Below, piece after piece: positions 37,004 through 45,631 of a DNA stretch of 64,000 nucleotides (position 1 is its first letter; the number at the start of each line of letters is the position of its first letter). The position numbers and the translations under genes were made by a program. This stretch comes from Bifidobacterium pseudolongum subsp. pseudolongum DSM 20099. Lineage in GTDB: Bacteria > Actinomycetota > Actinomycetes > Actinomycetales > Bifidobacteriaceae. Location: positions 1-64,000 of the forward strand of contig NZ_JDTZ01000005.1 of assembly GCF_000771225.1 (NCBI RefSeq), written 5' to 3'. The notes beneath the pieces were generated by a model. The model was given only the letters and a program-made list of their open reading frames with translations, had not been told where the DNA came from and did not search any database.

Positions 37004-39337
37004 TCAGTGCTCGTCATGGTGTTTCTGCGCGTGCAGGTTGCGCGGGTTCTTCGGGTCGTCGGCGCTGAAATCCTCAACAGACTTGACGTCGAATAATTCC
37101 TTGACGGCGTCCAGATCCATCATCATCGACGTGCTGATGGACTCGTCGGTCATCGAGTATTCGTCGTCGTCCGGATCCACTTGCGGCGTGGGCTCGGGCT
37201 GCGCGGGCCCGGACGTGGCGGCCGCGGGCTGCGCAGATGCACGGTCCGGCGCCGACTCCCCCGGCATGCGCTGCCACGGGTCGTCGGTTTTGGCGGCACG
37301 CGCCTGCGCGGCCTGCTGCTCGAACGACGAGACGCGGTCGAAGTCGATGTGCGTCTGCTCGTCCTCCGGGTACGCCCACGGGTCGATATCGTCGAGCGCA
37401 GGTGTGGCCGGGGCGGTCTGCGCGGCGGAGACAGCCGGCATGGCCGGCGCGGTCTGCGCGGGCGCGGCTCGGTGCACAGCGTCGGCGTCGGACGGAGCCT
37501 CGCCGTCTGCGCCACTGTGCTTGCTGGATTCACGTTCCGCACGCCCCGCGATCTGCGACTGCAGGCTGCCCTGCAGCAGCTGCGCCTTGATGCGCTGCTG
37601 CTGATCCGCCGGCAGTTTGCTCAACGGCGGCGCCACCTGGCCGTCCGCCATTTTCTCGGTCGGCGCGAGCGCCACCTGCGGCCCGAACGCGCGGTGCACC
37701 TCGGCGCGCAGGATGTCAACGACCTTGGTGGTGCCATCCACGCTTTCGGCACTGACGGCGAGCGCGAACGCATATTTGCTCATCGGGGTGTCGAACTTGA
37801 TCCACAGGCGCGAGCGGCCGGTGCGCGGATCCTGTGCCAGGTTGATGCGCGGCACTTTCTGGCGGTCCACATACGCGCGCACGTCCTCGGGCAGCCCCCG
37901 CACCAAGGCGTCCCAACGCTCGTCGGGGCTCGCATTGGACTGCGCCGCGGATGCGGGCTGCTGCTGCACCGGTTGGGTGGATTGTGCGGGCTGGGCCGGC
38001 TGAGCGGCCGCACGGGAGGCCATGTCGGGCCAACCGGACTGCGCGGGCTGGGGTGCGTCAGCCGCCTGCAGTGCCTGGTGCGGCTCGGCGGACTGTTGCG
38101 GCGTGGGCCGCGGCTCCGGCGCCTTCTGCTGCTGGGCCTTCGCCTGATTGGCGATGAACCCGCCGTGCGGCGCAGGCTTGGTGGGGTCGTCGGCAATCGC
38201 CTTGGCGGGCGCGTTGATCGCCGCATAGCCGGTCTCGCGTCCAGCGAGCAGTTTCGCCGCGAGCAGTTCAAGCCGCATGCGCGGCGAAATCGCGCCGGCC
38301 ATATGCACGAGTGCGTCGTCCATCGTTTCGGCCATGGCCGTGAGCGTCGGCAAGCCCAGCGCCTTGGCCTGCCGGTGCAGTTGTTCGAGGTCTTCGGCTG
38401 CGGCGTCATCGCTCAACACACGTTCGGCCTGGTCGCCGCCAAGTGTGAGCACGAGCAGGTCGCGTGTGCGCGCCAGCAGGTCCTCCACAAAGCGGCGCGC
38501 GTCGAAGCCACCGACGATCACCTTCTGGATCACGTCGTACAATTTCGCGCCGTCGTGGTCGATGATCGCGTCAATCGCCGTGCCGATGAGCACGTCGGGC
38601 GTAAAACCGAGCAGCGCCACGGCGGCGTCATACGAGATCTCGCCGTCCACGGCGCCCACCATGAGCTGGTCGAGCACCGAAAGCGTGTCGCGCACCGAGC
38701 CGCCGCCTGCACGCATCGCCAGGCGCAGCACGCCGGGCTCGGCCTCGATCTGCTCCTTTTCGCAGATCTCCTCGAGGTACGGCCCCATCACCTCGGGCGG
38801 CACCAGACGGAACGGATAATGGTGCGTGCGCGAGCGGATCGTGCCGATCACCTTTTCGGGCTCGGTCGTGGCGAAGATGAACATCACATGCTCCGGCGGC
38901 TCCTCCACGATCTTGAGCAGCGCATTGAACCCCTGCTGGGTCACCATATGCGCCTCGTCGAGGATGAAGATCTTGTAGCGGTCGCGCGCCGGCGCGAACC
39001 CCGCGCGTTCACGCAGTTCGCGCGCGTCGTCCACACCGTTGTGGCTCGCGGCGTCGATCTCCACGACGTCGATCGAGCCGGGGCCGCCGGTCGCCAGGTC
39101 CCGGCAGCTTTCGCAGACGCCGCACGGCTGCGACGTGGGGCCTTCGGCGCAGTTGACGCAACGCGCCAGGATGCGCGCCGAGCTCGTCTTGCCGCAGCCG
39201 CGCGGGCCCGAGAACAGATATGCGTGCGTGAGCTTGTGTTCGTCGAGCGCGCGCATGAGCGGCACGGTCACCTGATCCTGCCCGATAACGCCCGCGAACG
39301 TGTCTGGACGGTACCGACGATATAACGCTAATGCCAT
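37004..39337 (-). CDS. dnaX: DNA polymerase III subunits gamma and tau
   Basis: Clamp-loader ATPase. 777 aa: AAA+ domain with [16 protein letters not shown] (P-loop), zinc cysteines in [23 protein letters not shown]-type [11 protein letters not shown] and the SRC-like [12 protein letters not shown] Gln/Pro/Ala-rich linker (about 390-480) and a tau-like C-terminal domain follow. I found no clear slippery sequence for a frameshift product. It is upstream of recR. Confidence 0.95.
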   Translation of the reverse strand: MALALYRRYRPDTFAGVIGQDQVTVPLMRALDEHKLTHAYLFSGPRGCGKTSSARILARCVNCAEGPTSQPCGVCESCRDLATGGPGSIDVVEIDAASHNGVDDARELRERAGFAPARDRYKIFILDEAHMVTQQGFNALLKIVEEPPEHVMFIFATTEPEKVIGTIRSRTHHYPFRLVPPEVMGPYLEEICEKEQIEAEPGVLRLAMRAGGGSVRDTLSVLDQLMVGAVDGEISYDAAVALLGFTPDVLIGTAIDAIIDHDGAKLYDVIQKVIVGGFDARRFVEDLLARTRDLLVLTLGGDQAERVLSDDAAAEDLEQLHRQAKALGLPTLTAMAETMDDALVHMAGAISPRMRLELLAAKLLAGRETGYAAINAPAKAIADDPTKPAPHGGFIANQAKAQQQKAPEPRPTPQQSAEPHQALQAADAPQPAQSGWPDMASRAAAQPAQPAQSTQPVQQQPASAAQSNASPDERWDALVRGLPEDVRAYVDRQKVPRINLAQDPRTGRSRLWIKFDTPMSKYAFALAVSAESVDGTTKVVDILRAEVHRAFGPQVALAPTEKMADGQVAPPLSKLPADQQQRIKAQLLQGSLQSQIAGRAERESSKHSGADGEAPSDADAVHRAAPAQTAPAMPAVSAAQTAPATPALDDIDPWAYPEDEQTHIDFDRVSSFEQQAAQARAAKTDDPWQRMPGESAPDRASAQPAAATSGPAQPEPTPQVDPDDDEYSMTDESISTSMMMDLDAVKELFDVKSVEDFSADDPKNPRNLHAQKHHDEH

Positions 39338-39383
39338 AATGTGCCCTGTTTCCTTCTCGCGATGATTCGCGTAGTGCTGCTAC

Positions 39384-39872
39384 TTAAAATACAGGCTGCA
39401 TCACCCGTGCAGGGCGCGGGAACGCACCTGCGCACACGGAACGCCCCGCTGCCCGCGCGTGTTGCACGCCTCCCGCGGCGGCGCATGGGCGCGGACCGGC
39501 GCGCGCCTGCGCCGTGACGTGCCGCACGAACGGCACTTGTGTGGCCACACGCGCACGCACCTGCACGTCGTCGCCATCCACCATGCACGTCTCGATTGCA
39601 CCACCGTTCGCGCTGGCGATATGCCCAGCGAGAACGCACGGCGTCTCTGTTTCGCCATACCACAGCGCCTGCGCCGCGCCGACCGCGGCCAGATCGGCCA
39701 CAGTGCGAGCCTGCCCGCGCCGCAGCACGATGTTTCCGCCGGCGGCAATCAGGCTGAGCAGCAGGGCCGCCGCGCACACGAGCGCGACGCCGGCCATGGC
39801 GGCACTGCCTTCGTCACGCACGTCCAGCCACCCACGCATACGCCGCAGAACCGCGCGCACGGTACTGACCAT
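39384..39872 (-). CDS. TadE-like protein (Rv3654c type)
   Basis: 162 aa. Last gene of the flp-tadE unit. One hydrophobic helix (MAGVALVCAAALLLSLIAAGG) preceded by DEGSA, resembling a pilin leader but lacking the +5 glutamate of TadE pseudopilins; then ARTVADLAAVGAAQALWYG, as in Rv3654c-type proteins. It starts directly after the tadE stop codon (TAGCATG). An ATG 15 nt upstream inside tadE is an alternative. Minor pilin or assembly factor by context. Confidence 0.72.
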   Translation of the reverse strand: MVSTVRAVLRRMRGWLDVRDEGSAAMAGVALVCAAALLLSLIAAGGNIVLRRGQARTVADLAAVGAAQALWYGETETPCVLAGHIASANGGAIETCMVDGDDVQVRARVATQVPFVRHVTAQARAGPRPCAAAGGVQHARAAGRSVCAGAFPRPARVMQPVF

Positions 39873-39873
39873 G

Positions 39874-40275
39874 CTATGCCTGCCCATCCTGCTTCACCCC
39901 CACCGCTTTGCCGTGCACACTGCCCGGAATCACATGCAACGGATCCGACACGACCCTGCACGTTGTGGTCACGACGTACCGGTTCGCTTCGGAGGCCACC
40001 GCCACATGCACGCCGGCGCCCGCCGATGCGCGCGCTGCGGCAGCGTCACCGTCGAGCACCACGAGCTGGCGCGCCACGGCCGCCGCCGCGTCTTGGCATT
40101 CCAGCTGCACCACGCATGCACGGGCCGTGTAGAGCAGCAGGGCGACCATGACCACCACGGCGGGGAGGACCACCGCGAATTCCGCGGTGGCCGCCCCCTC
40201 ATCGTGCGCCCGAAGCCAGCGCCCAAGACGTTGCGCCATGTGCCACACGGCACCGGAGCCGTTCATGCCGCGCAT
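39874..40275 (-). CDS. tadE: TadE-family pseudopilin
   Basis: 133 aa. Minor pilin-like component of Tad (Flp) pili. N-terminal type IV pilin-like segment DEGAATAEFAVVLPAVVVMVA with glutamate at +5 after the expected GA cleavage point, then a single helix and a small extracellular domain with two cysteines (VQLECQD, TTTCRVV). ATG 40275 lies 2 nt after the flp stop (TAGCGATG), so translation is probably coupled; an ATG at 40266 is an alternative. Confidence 0.85.
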   Translation of the reverse strand: MRGMNGSGAVWHMAQRLGRWLRAHDEGAATAEFAVVLPAVVVMVALLLYTARACVVQLECQDAAAAVARQLVVLDGDAAAARASAGAGVHVAVASEANRYVVTTTCRVVSDPLHVIPGSVHGKAVGVKQDGQA

Positions 40276-40277
40276 CG

Positions 40278-40562
40278 CTAGGCGACGCTCAGCGCCTTCT
40301 TGACGATGTTCGTCAAGAGCGTCTTGATGGTGTCCGACTTGAGCAATGCCACGAGTATGGCCGCAAACCCGGTGGCCGCCACAAGCACTACGGCGTATTC
40401 GGCCGTGGCGGCGCCTTCCTCCGGCTCGGCGGCCAACGTGCGCCAGCGCGCGTCGAGCATGATGGCCGCGCGCTGCGCACGCGCCGCCCAATCCCCTACC
40501 GTGCCGCCGATGCCACGTCGGGTTGCGAGGCCATCCCCATTGATGGCGGTGAGTTCGTTCAT
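40278..40562 (-). CDS. flp: Flp-type pilin, DUF4244 family
   Basis: 94 aa; probable major subunit of the Tad pilus. After a leader of about 50 residues comes EPEEGAATAEYAVVLVAATG, the prepilin site with glutamate at +5 and Tyr after it, then a hydrophobic helix and a short Lys-rich end. GGAG lies 6 nt before ATG 40562. The gene has its own upstream region with a 28-bp box shared with cpaE. No prepilin peptidase gene is seen in the window. Confidence 0.85.
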   Translation of the reverse strand: MNELTAINGDGLATRRGIGGTVGDWAARAQRAAIMLDARWRTLAAEPEEGAATAEYAVVLVAATGFAAILVALLKSDTIKTLLTNIVKKALSVA

Positions 40563-40670
40563 GATGCACTCCATTCCTTACGATTGCTGTATTCGGTTGT
40601 ATGGCGCCCCTGGTGCGGGGCGTGGGTTCACTGTGCGCCATGCGCGCCTGCGTGTCCAGCCCAGCGAGGG

Positions 40671-40698
40671 CATGTGGTCGGACGGTCGGTTATCCACA
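40671..40698 (-). promoter_or_regulatory. 28-bp box upstream of flp (copy 1 of 2)
   Basis: Sense (minus) sequence starts TGTGGATAACCGACC and ends GTCCGACCACATG. It matches 27 of 28 positions with the box at 44437-44464 upstream of cpaE. It contains the direct repeat CCGACC-gt-CCGACC and begins with a DnaA-box-like 9-mer. It starts 5 nt after the tadC stop, 108 bp before the flp start. Confidence 0.75.
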
Positions 40699-40703
40699 TT
40701 TCC

Positions 40704-41297
40704 TCAGCCCTGCGCAAACGACATGATCGTCGGCACCACGGCGATGCACAGGAACGCCGGCAGAAAACACAGGCCCATCGGCAACAGCAGCCGTACCGAA
40801 AGCGCCGACGCCGCGCGTTCGATGCGCATGCGTTCAAGCGCATCCAGCTGTTCGGCTGCGGCACGCAGCCTCGGCACAGCCGCCGAACCGTCGTGCCATG
40901 GCGAGCGCAGCGCGTCGGCGAGCGTGTGCAGCACGGCGGCCAAGCCGCGCGTATCTGGCTCGTCCACGAGCACAGCGGCCACACTCCAGGCATCATTCCA
41001 CGGCATGCCCTGTTCGAGCGCGCCGGCCACGTCGGCGAACGCGCTGGCGCATGCAGGGCCACAACAGGCGCCCACGGTGCGCAGCGCAGTGGGGATCGAT
41101 GCGCCTTGTTCAAGCGCCGCAACGACAAGCGCGATCACCAAAGTGCCCGACGGCCGCCAATCGTCATCATGGGGCACGCCGGCACGCGCATCCCGCAGCC
41201 GCACGGACGCAGTGCGCGGCACGGGCAGCCAACACACGGCCGCCGCCGCGCAGCAGGCGGCCAGCAATGCCCAAGCCGACCCCGCCAGCGCGATCAT
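40704..41297 (-). CDS. tadC: Tad pilus inner-membrane protein TadC
   Basis: 197 aa; type II secretion F-domain platform protein. Hydrophobic N-terminus (IALAGSAWALLAACCAAAAVCWL), then IALVVAALEQGASIPTALRTVG typical of GspF/TadC proteins and a C-terminal helix pair LPMGLCFLPAFLCIAVVPTI. The ATG overlaps the tadB stop codon (41294-41297). Last gene of the cpaE-tadABC unit. Confidence 0.85.
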   Translation of the reverse strand: MIALAGSAWALLAACCAAAAVCWLPVPRTASVRLRDARAGVPHDDDWRPSGTLVIALVVAALEQGASIPTALRTVGACCGPACASAFADVAGALEQGMPWNDAWSVAAVLVDEPDTRGLAAVLHTLADALRSPWHDGSAAVPRLRAAAEQLDALERMRIERAASALSVRLLLPMGLCFLPAFLCIAVVPTIMSFAQG

Positions 41298-42037
41298 GGC
41301 GGCGTGCCGATCATCGCGAGCATCAGACGGTGCATCCACGCGGCGCCCACGGCGTAGCAGATGGAGCCGAGCAGCAGGCAGCACATCCCCTGCACCGAGC
41401 CGAACAGCACGCTGAGGGGATGCGCGCCGAGCAATTCACCCAACGCGACGGTGACGGCCGGGAGCCCCATGAGCATACGCACCGTGGAGCGTGGCACGGC
41501 GAACGCGTTGCGCTTCAGGTCCTCGCGCAACCGCAAGCGCGCATATGATTCGCGCACCGCCTCAAAACAGCGCGCGGCCGGGCAGCCAAGCCGGTGGCTC
41601 ACCCCATACGCCGCGCATATGCCGTGTGCGGCGGCGCAAATCTGCGCATCGGTCTCTTCCGCGAGCCTGTGCGCCTGCAACAATGCGGCGATCGCGTCGG
41701 CATCGCAGTCGCCGTTGACGTCCGTCACCGCCGTGTGCGCGACAAGGCCGGGCAGCGCGGCGCCGTGTGGATCGCTCAGCGGTGACGCACGGGCATGCTG
41801 TTGCGGCACCTCGAATTGGCGGCACAGCGCCTCGAGCACGCCGGCACCGCCCTGCAACGAGGCGACGACGCCCGCGAGCACCACGCTCACGCCCTGATTG
41901 CCCGAATCGGTGTGCGCTTCATCAACATGCACACCCGGGGCATGGTGCGCATCACGAAGCCGTGCATGCGGCGCGCGCATGCACAGCCATACTGCGGCCC
42001 CCATACACAGCGCCGCCCACCACGCCAGCCAGTTCAT
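41294..42037 (-). CDS. tadB: Tad pilus inner-membrane protein TadB
   Basis: 247 aa; partner platform protein of TadC. N-terminal helix NWLAWWAALCMGAAVWLCM, then VVLAGVVASLQGGAGVLEALCRQ (F-domain), later ALGELLGAHPLSVLFGSVQG. Its ATG overlaps the tadA stop codon (42034-42037) and its own stop overlaps tadC, so the three genes are translationally coupled. Confidence 0.83.
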   Translation of the reverse strand: MNWLAWWAALCMGAAVWLCMRAPHARLRDAHHAPGVHVDEAHTDSGNQGVSVVLAGVVASLQGGAGVLEALCRQFEVPQQHARASPLSDPHGAALPGLVAHTAVTDVNGDCDADAIAALLQAHRLAEETDAQICAAAHGICAAYGVSHRLGCPAARCFEAVRESYARLRLREDLKRNAFAVPRSTVRMLMGLPAVTVALGELLGAHPLSVLFGSVQGMCCLLLGSICYAVGAAWMHRLMLAMIGTPP

Positions 42038-43278
42038 GACCCGCCTCCGGAACCGTGGGCCTTCCACTGCGCGACGAAATCGCCCCACGCCTCACCCGCC
42101 ACCGCATTGCCCGTGCCACTCCACTGCGCCACCACCCGGCCGCACAGGCGGCCGTCTACGCACTGCACCATGCCGATCTGCGCGATGCGCCGGCATTGCG
42201 AGCCGCGCTCCAGATGCAGCAGCACGTCGAACGCGCCCTCCGCCAGTATCGCCGTCGCGCGCGGTTCGAGCCCGGCGAGCAGGCCCAATGCAATGAGCCG
42301 GCCCGGCACACGCGCCACGGAATCCGCGTGCACCGTGGTGAACGACCCGCGGTGCCCCGAATTCAACGCCCGCAACAGATCAGCCACCTCCTCACCGCGG
42401 CATTCGCCCACCACCACGCGGTCGGGCCGCATGCGCAGCGTCGCCTTGACAAGATCGGGCAGCCCCACCGCTCCCCTGCCCTCGACGTTCGCCGCACGGG
42501 CCACGAGCGACACCGTGTGCGCATGCGGTACGGCGTTCAATTCGCGCACCTCCTCGACCGTCACGATGCGCTCCTGGGGTGCGCAACAGGCCAGCAGCGC
42601 CTTGAGCAGCGTCGTTTTGCCCACGCCGGTGCCTCCAGTGATGAGCACATTCGCGCGGCCCCGCACCAACAACCGCAGCAACGGCACCCATGGCGCAGGG
42701 CACATGCCCAGCCGCGCCAACACATCCAAATCGGGAGCCACACGGTCGGGGAAGCGAATTGAAATCGACGCGCCATGCGGCACAATCGGCGCGACGACCG
42801 CGTGCACGCGCGTGCCGTCAGGGGCGCTCGCGTCGGCGATCGGGCAGGATTCGTCGAGCCTGCAGCCCAATTGGGCGCACAACCGCACAGCGAAGTCACG
42901 CAGCACATGCGGGTCGTGCAGCGGGATCGCGGTATGCGCGAGCTGCATGCCGCGCCCACAGTCGACCCATACCGCGCCGTCGCACGTCACCACCACATCG
43001 GTCACGGTGCCGTCGCACGCGAACCGCTCCAGCGGTCCCAGCTGCAACGCCGGAGTGGGGTGCTTCACGGACTGATGGGCGGGTTGCTGCGCGAGTGGTG
43101 GCGCTACCGATTGCGCGGCAGTCTGCGTAGATTGGCGCGCGCCCGCCGGCACCATATGCCAGCCGCGTTCGGGGGTCATCACGGCTGTGCAACCCGCCGC
43201 CGCGCGCTTTGACGCCGCGCGTCCCACTTCCGTGTGCCCCGCTCCTGCATGCCCTGCTGCCGTATGCCCCATCGCCAT
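42034..43278 (-). CDS. tadA: Tad pilus secretion ATPase TadA/CpaF
   Basis: 414 aa; hexameric ATPase that drives pilus assembly. P-loop ITGGTGVGKTTLLKALL, Asp-box-like IVTVEEVRELN, Walker B-like RPDRVVVGECRGEEVADLL and His-box HRGSFTTVHADS. The first about 75 residues are a Gly/Ala/His-rich, low-complexity extension not found in most CpaF proteins. AAAGGTGG precedes the ATG. It lies 36 bp after cpaE. Confidence 0.92.
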   Translation of the reverse strand: MAMGHTAAGHAGAGHTEVGRAASKRAAAGCTAVMTPERGWHMVPAGARQSTQTAAQSVAPPLAQQPAHQSVKHPTPALQLGPLERFACDGTVTDVVVTCDGAVWVDCGRGMQLAHTAIPLHDPHVLRDFAVRLCAQLGCRLDESCPIADASAPDGTRVHAVVAPIVPHGASISIRFPDRVAPDLDVLARLGMCPAPWVPLLRLLVRGRANVLITGGTGVGKTTLLKALLACCAPQERIVTVEEVRELNAVPHAHTVSLVARAANVEGRGAVGLPDLVKATLRMRPDRVVVGECRGEEVADLLRALNSGHRGSFTTVHADSVARVPGRLIALGLLAGLEPRATAILAEGAFDVLLHLERGSQCRRIAQIGMVQCVDGRLCGRVVAQWSGTGNAVAGEAWGDFVAQWKAHGSGGGS

Positions 43279-43314
43279 CGTCCACCTTTCGTTTTTGCCG
43301 TGCCCATACGCGAC

Positions 43315-44388
43315 TCAATCACGCCGGCCATCGAGCGCGCAGGCGTGCTCTGCGACCGACGTCAGTTCATCGATGACCGCGCGGTTCCGGCGCGGCACCG
43401 TGCGCACGCCAAGCCCTTCCAGCACGTCACCGCACAAATGCACGTCCGTGCGCAGTGTGCCGAGCACGTCACGTCCCAGATACGACGTGGCCTCGTCGGG
43501 CGCCACCACGCCGCGCTCGCGCACCGTGCCGCGCGGTTCGACACCGACGACCGCAACGATCTGCCCAGGCACCGCCGCCATCGGGCGCACCTCCTGCCCA
43601 ATGCCCGGCGGGGTGTTGCGCTGCTCCACACTGTTCAGGCCGACCTGTTCGAGCCATTCGATATGCATTTGCGCGCGGGCGAGCCCCAGCACCGACAGTT
43701 CGACGAACACAATGTGCGAGGCTTCCACGAGCGTGGCGACCTGTTCGATCATTTCACCGCGGCCCGCATCCACAACCACCGCATCGTCTTCCTGTGCAAG
43801 CGCCTGCACCGCCGCCTGCACTTCCCACCAGTCCGGTGCCTCGCCCTGCCAGGGGTTGTGCGAAAGGACCGCCACGCCCTTCCACTTCGGCAGTTTGCGC
43901 TGCAGCGCGGGGCCGTTGAGCTGGCCGAGCGGCGCGTGCACGTCGTGCCACCGCACCCCGCGCTCATGCTCCAGGCCGAGCATCAGGTCCAACCCGCCGC
44001 CGGCCACGCGCAGGTCGGCGTCGACGAGCGCGGTGGACGCATGGCGCTTGGCGAGCTGCCGCGCCAGGATTGCCGCCGTGAGCGTCGTGCCTATTCCGCC
44101 GCTCGCCGATGTGCATGTGATGACGTTGCGGCCGACAATCGTCACGCGCTCGCGCTCAGGTGCCGGATCGGTAATCGCCTCATGCGCCGGAGCGACCGGC
44201 GCCCAACGCACACCTGACCCTGAGCGGGAAGCGGCGCGCGCGGGCTCCTGTTGGTGCGGCACATAGAACCGCTGTGGTTCGAGCGTGGTGCGGCGGCTCA
44301 CGGTGCTGCGCGCGCCGGGCGATTGCGTGGCATCGCGGTGTGCGAACGGTGTCTGGATATTGCCCAAGGGCATTGTTGCTGTACTCAT
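43315..44388 (-). CDS. cpaE: CpaE/TadZ-like P-loop ATPase of the Tad locus
   Basis: 357 aa; MinD/ParA-superfamily protein thought to position the pilus machine (Ssd type in actinobacteria). P-loop-like TCTSASGGIGTTLTAAILAR lacks the usual lysine. ALVDADLRVAGGGLDLMLGL and DDAVVVDAGRGEM follow. ATG 44388 (MSTATMPLG) is chosen within a frame open to 44475; no RBS is visible and TTCAAT lies only 6 nt before it, so a leaderless start is possible. First gene of the cpaE-tadABC unit. Confidence 0.82.
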   Translation of the reverse strand: MSTATMPLGNIQTPFAHRDATQSPGARSTVSRRTTLEPQRFYVPHQQEPARAASRSGSGVRWAPVAPAHEAITDPAPERERVTIVGRNVITCTSASGGIGTTLTAAILARQLAKRHASTALVDADLRVAGGGLDLMLGLEHERGVRWHDVHAPLGQLNGPALQRKLPKWKGVAVLSHNPWQGEAPDWWEVQAAVQALAQEDDAVVVDAGRGEMIEQVATLVEASHIVFVELSVLGLARAQMHIEWLEQVGLNSVEQRNTPPGIGQEVRPMAAVPGQIVAVVGVEPRGTVRERGVVAPDEATSYLGRDVLGTLRTDVHLCGDVLEGLGVRTVPRRNRAVIDELTSVAEHACALDGRRD

Positions 44389-44436
44389 GGTTCGATTGAA
44401 CGGCATGCGCGCAGTGCGGGCCAAACTGTGCGGACC

Positions 44437-44464
44437 CATGTGGTCGGACGGTCGGCTATCCACA
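44437..44464 (-). promoter_or_regulatory. 28-bp box upstream of cpaE (copy 2 of 2)
   Basis: Same sequence as 40671-40698 except one base (C at 44456 for T at 40690). It lies 48 bp before the cpaE start. A second partial DnaA-box-like 9-mer, CTATCCACA, lies next to it at 44466-44474. Confidence 0.75.
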
Positions 44465-44486
44465 GCTATCCACATCGCCTTGTGCG

Positions 44487-44566
44487 TCTCCCTGCGTTAC
44501 GAAGTGGCACTTTCTTCGTTATGAATGCACTTTCTTCGTTACGGATGCTGCCTTCCTCATTACGGG
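44487..44566. repeat. Degenerate short tandem repeats upstream of the tad locus
   Basis: Two 20-bp units, 44507-44526 and 44527-44546, share GCACTTTCTTCGTTA. A third at 44547-44566 is diverged (GCTGCCTTCCTCATTACGGG), and a partial unit with CGTTACG precedes at 44495-44501. The core CTTCGTTACG recurs with 20-22 bp period; a further CGTTACGGG lies at 44610. Confidence 0.6.
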
Positions 44567-44638
44567 TGGTGCTGGCATCGATCAAACGGGGCATGCAAGC
44601 CATACCATCCGTTACGGGTAGCGCCCATGGCTAGACCC

Positions 44639-44764
44639 TAGACATCGACAGCCACCCAAGGCATTGATGGCGACCTCCCCCGTCTGGCCACTAGACACGG
44701 GCGTCCATTCCAGGAGCAGATGCCGACTGCATATGTCTACCCACTAGACACCGACAACCACCCA
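44639..44764. repeat. Spaced 20-bp direct repeat
   Basis: TAGACATCGACAGCCACCCA at 44639-44658 recurs as 44745-44764 with 18 of 20 matches. A partial copy (CTAGACAC) lies at 44691 and another at about 1904. No function is apparent. The rest of this stretch up to 44850 is AT-rich with a loose palindrome near 44788-44830. Confidence 0.45.
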
Positions 44765-44854
44765 GGCCACAAATGTCAGCCGCCTCACTATATAGTGATA
44801 ATAAAATGAATAATTACTAGCTATATAATATTTCGCGCCTCAGCCACAAAAAAG

Positions 44855-44884
44855 GGGAAGGCCCACGCTATTGTGGGCCTTCCC
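44855..44884 (-). terminator. Strong intrinsic terminator in the gene-poor region
   Basis: Perfect 12-bp stem (44855-44866 with 44873-44884), 6-nt loop, followed on the minus strand by CTTTTTTGTGG. No intact minus-strand gene precedes it; it directly abuts the stop codon of an open fragment (44884-45000). Confidence 0.8.
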
Positions 44885-45000
44885 TACAAGTCCAACTGTG
44901 CAGAATCTCTACACAACCTCATCGTTGCAACGGTAAGTCTTTCCAATACCCGCTCAACGTAATAATCTTGCTGATCATATACTTTTTGTGGGTCTGCTAT
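44884..45000 (-). pseudogene. Possible C-terminal remnant of a minus-strand gene
   Basis: A 38-codon open segment reading IADPQKVYDQQDYYVERVLE and onward, ending in SAQLDL and a TAG that overlaps the strong terminator stem. It has no start codon with an RBS and is preceded by an in-frame TGA. The low GC and the stop-plus-terminator arrangement suggest the tail of a lost gene. Upstream on the same strand AAAAAGGAG precedes a GTG at about 45065, which opens only a 15-codon peptide. Family not recognised. Confidence 0.3.
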
Positions 45001-45338
45001 TCAGTTGTTCTTGTACTTGCAATTATGCTCGCCATTTGGCATTCCGCAACTGGATTTGGCCAATGTGCACAAATTCTCCTTTTTGTTCGCTCAACTACCT
45101 AATCTCACATCGCAATGTGCTGTTTTATGTGCACAACCTGCCCTGAATGTTCATTCAAACACGTTATGCCTCACCTTACGGCGTGTCGCGACCGCGCCAA
45201 CCCGTCGGCGCCCGCACTCCAACACGACGCCCCGCACAACACACGCACAGCCGCAAGGCGCAAGCCCCGAACGGAACAGGAAGTCTCCAGAGCCCACCAC
45301 GATGGCAACGGATGCGCAGGCGGCAGAACATACAACCC

Positions 45339-45575
45339 ATGAGCATGCTGCCGGAATTGGAACTCATCATGGTCAACGAATTCGATGACCTCATGGGATG
45401 CGACATGTTTTCCAGATTCCATCTGGAGGGGAAATACGAAAACGAACTGCTGCTGCTTTCACCTGTCGTGGTAAAGATGGATTTCCAAAGGCAGCATGTT
45501 TCCAAAGACATTATCGAATCCGGTTTCCAGAGCACCGCCGCACACTATACAACACCGCGGAACATGAATAAATAG
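45339..45575 (+). CDS. Small hypothetical protein, doubtful
   Basis: Possible 78-aa protein starting [18 protein letters not shown] and containing [18 protein letters not shown]. Composition is plausible for a small soluble protein and the GC content is lower than that of neighbours, but no RBS is visible and I recognise no family. It may be a remnant; the rest of 44890-45631 shows nothing convincing. Confidence 0.25.
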   Translation: MSMLPELELIMVNEFDDLMGCDMFSRFHLEGKYENELLLLSPVVVKMDFQRQHVSKDIIESGFQSTAAHYTTPRNMNK

Positions 45576-45618
45576 CAAAGTTTTCGCCACTTTCAGTGAT
45601 TTTTCGGGCGCAAGGCCC

Positions 45619-45631
45619 TAAAGTAGAGTGC
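45619..45631 (+). promoter_or_regulatory. -10 element just before ppk (possible leaderless start)
   Basis: TAAAGT at 45619-45624 lies 7 nt before the ATG at 45632. No Shine-Dalgarno sequence is present and the -35 is weak. Confidence 0.4.

Noticed and set aside
37181-39325. Open frame of over 700 codons on the plus strand opposite dnaX
   Set aside because: The Arg/Leu/Gly-rich composition mirrors the complementary strand of dnaX; no recognisable domain.
45005-45388. Plus-strand frame starting with TTG in the AT-rich gap
   Set aside because: No RBS, composition shifts abruptly from Leu/Phe-rich to Thr/Pro/His-rich, and no homology seen.
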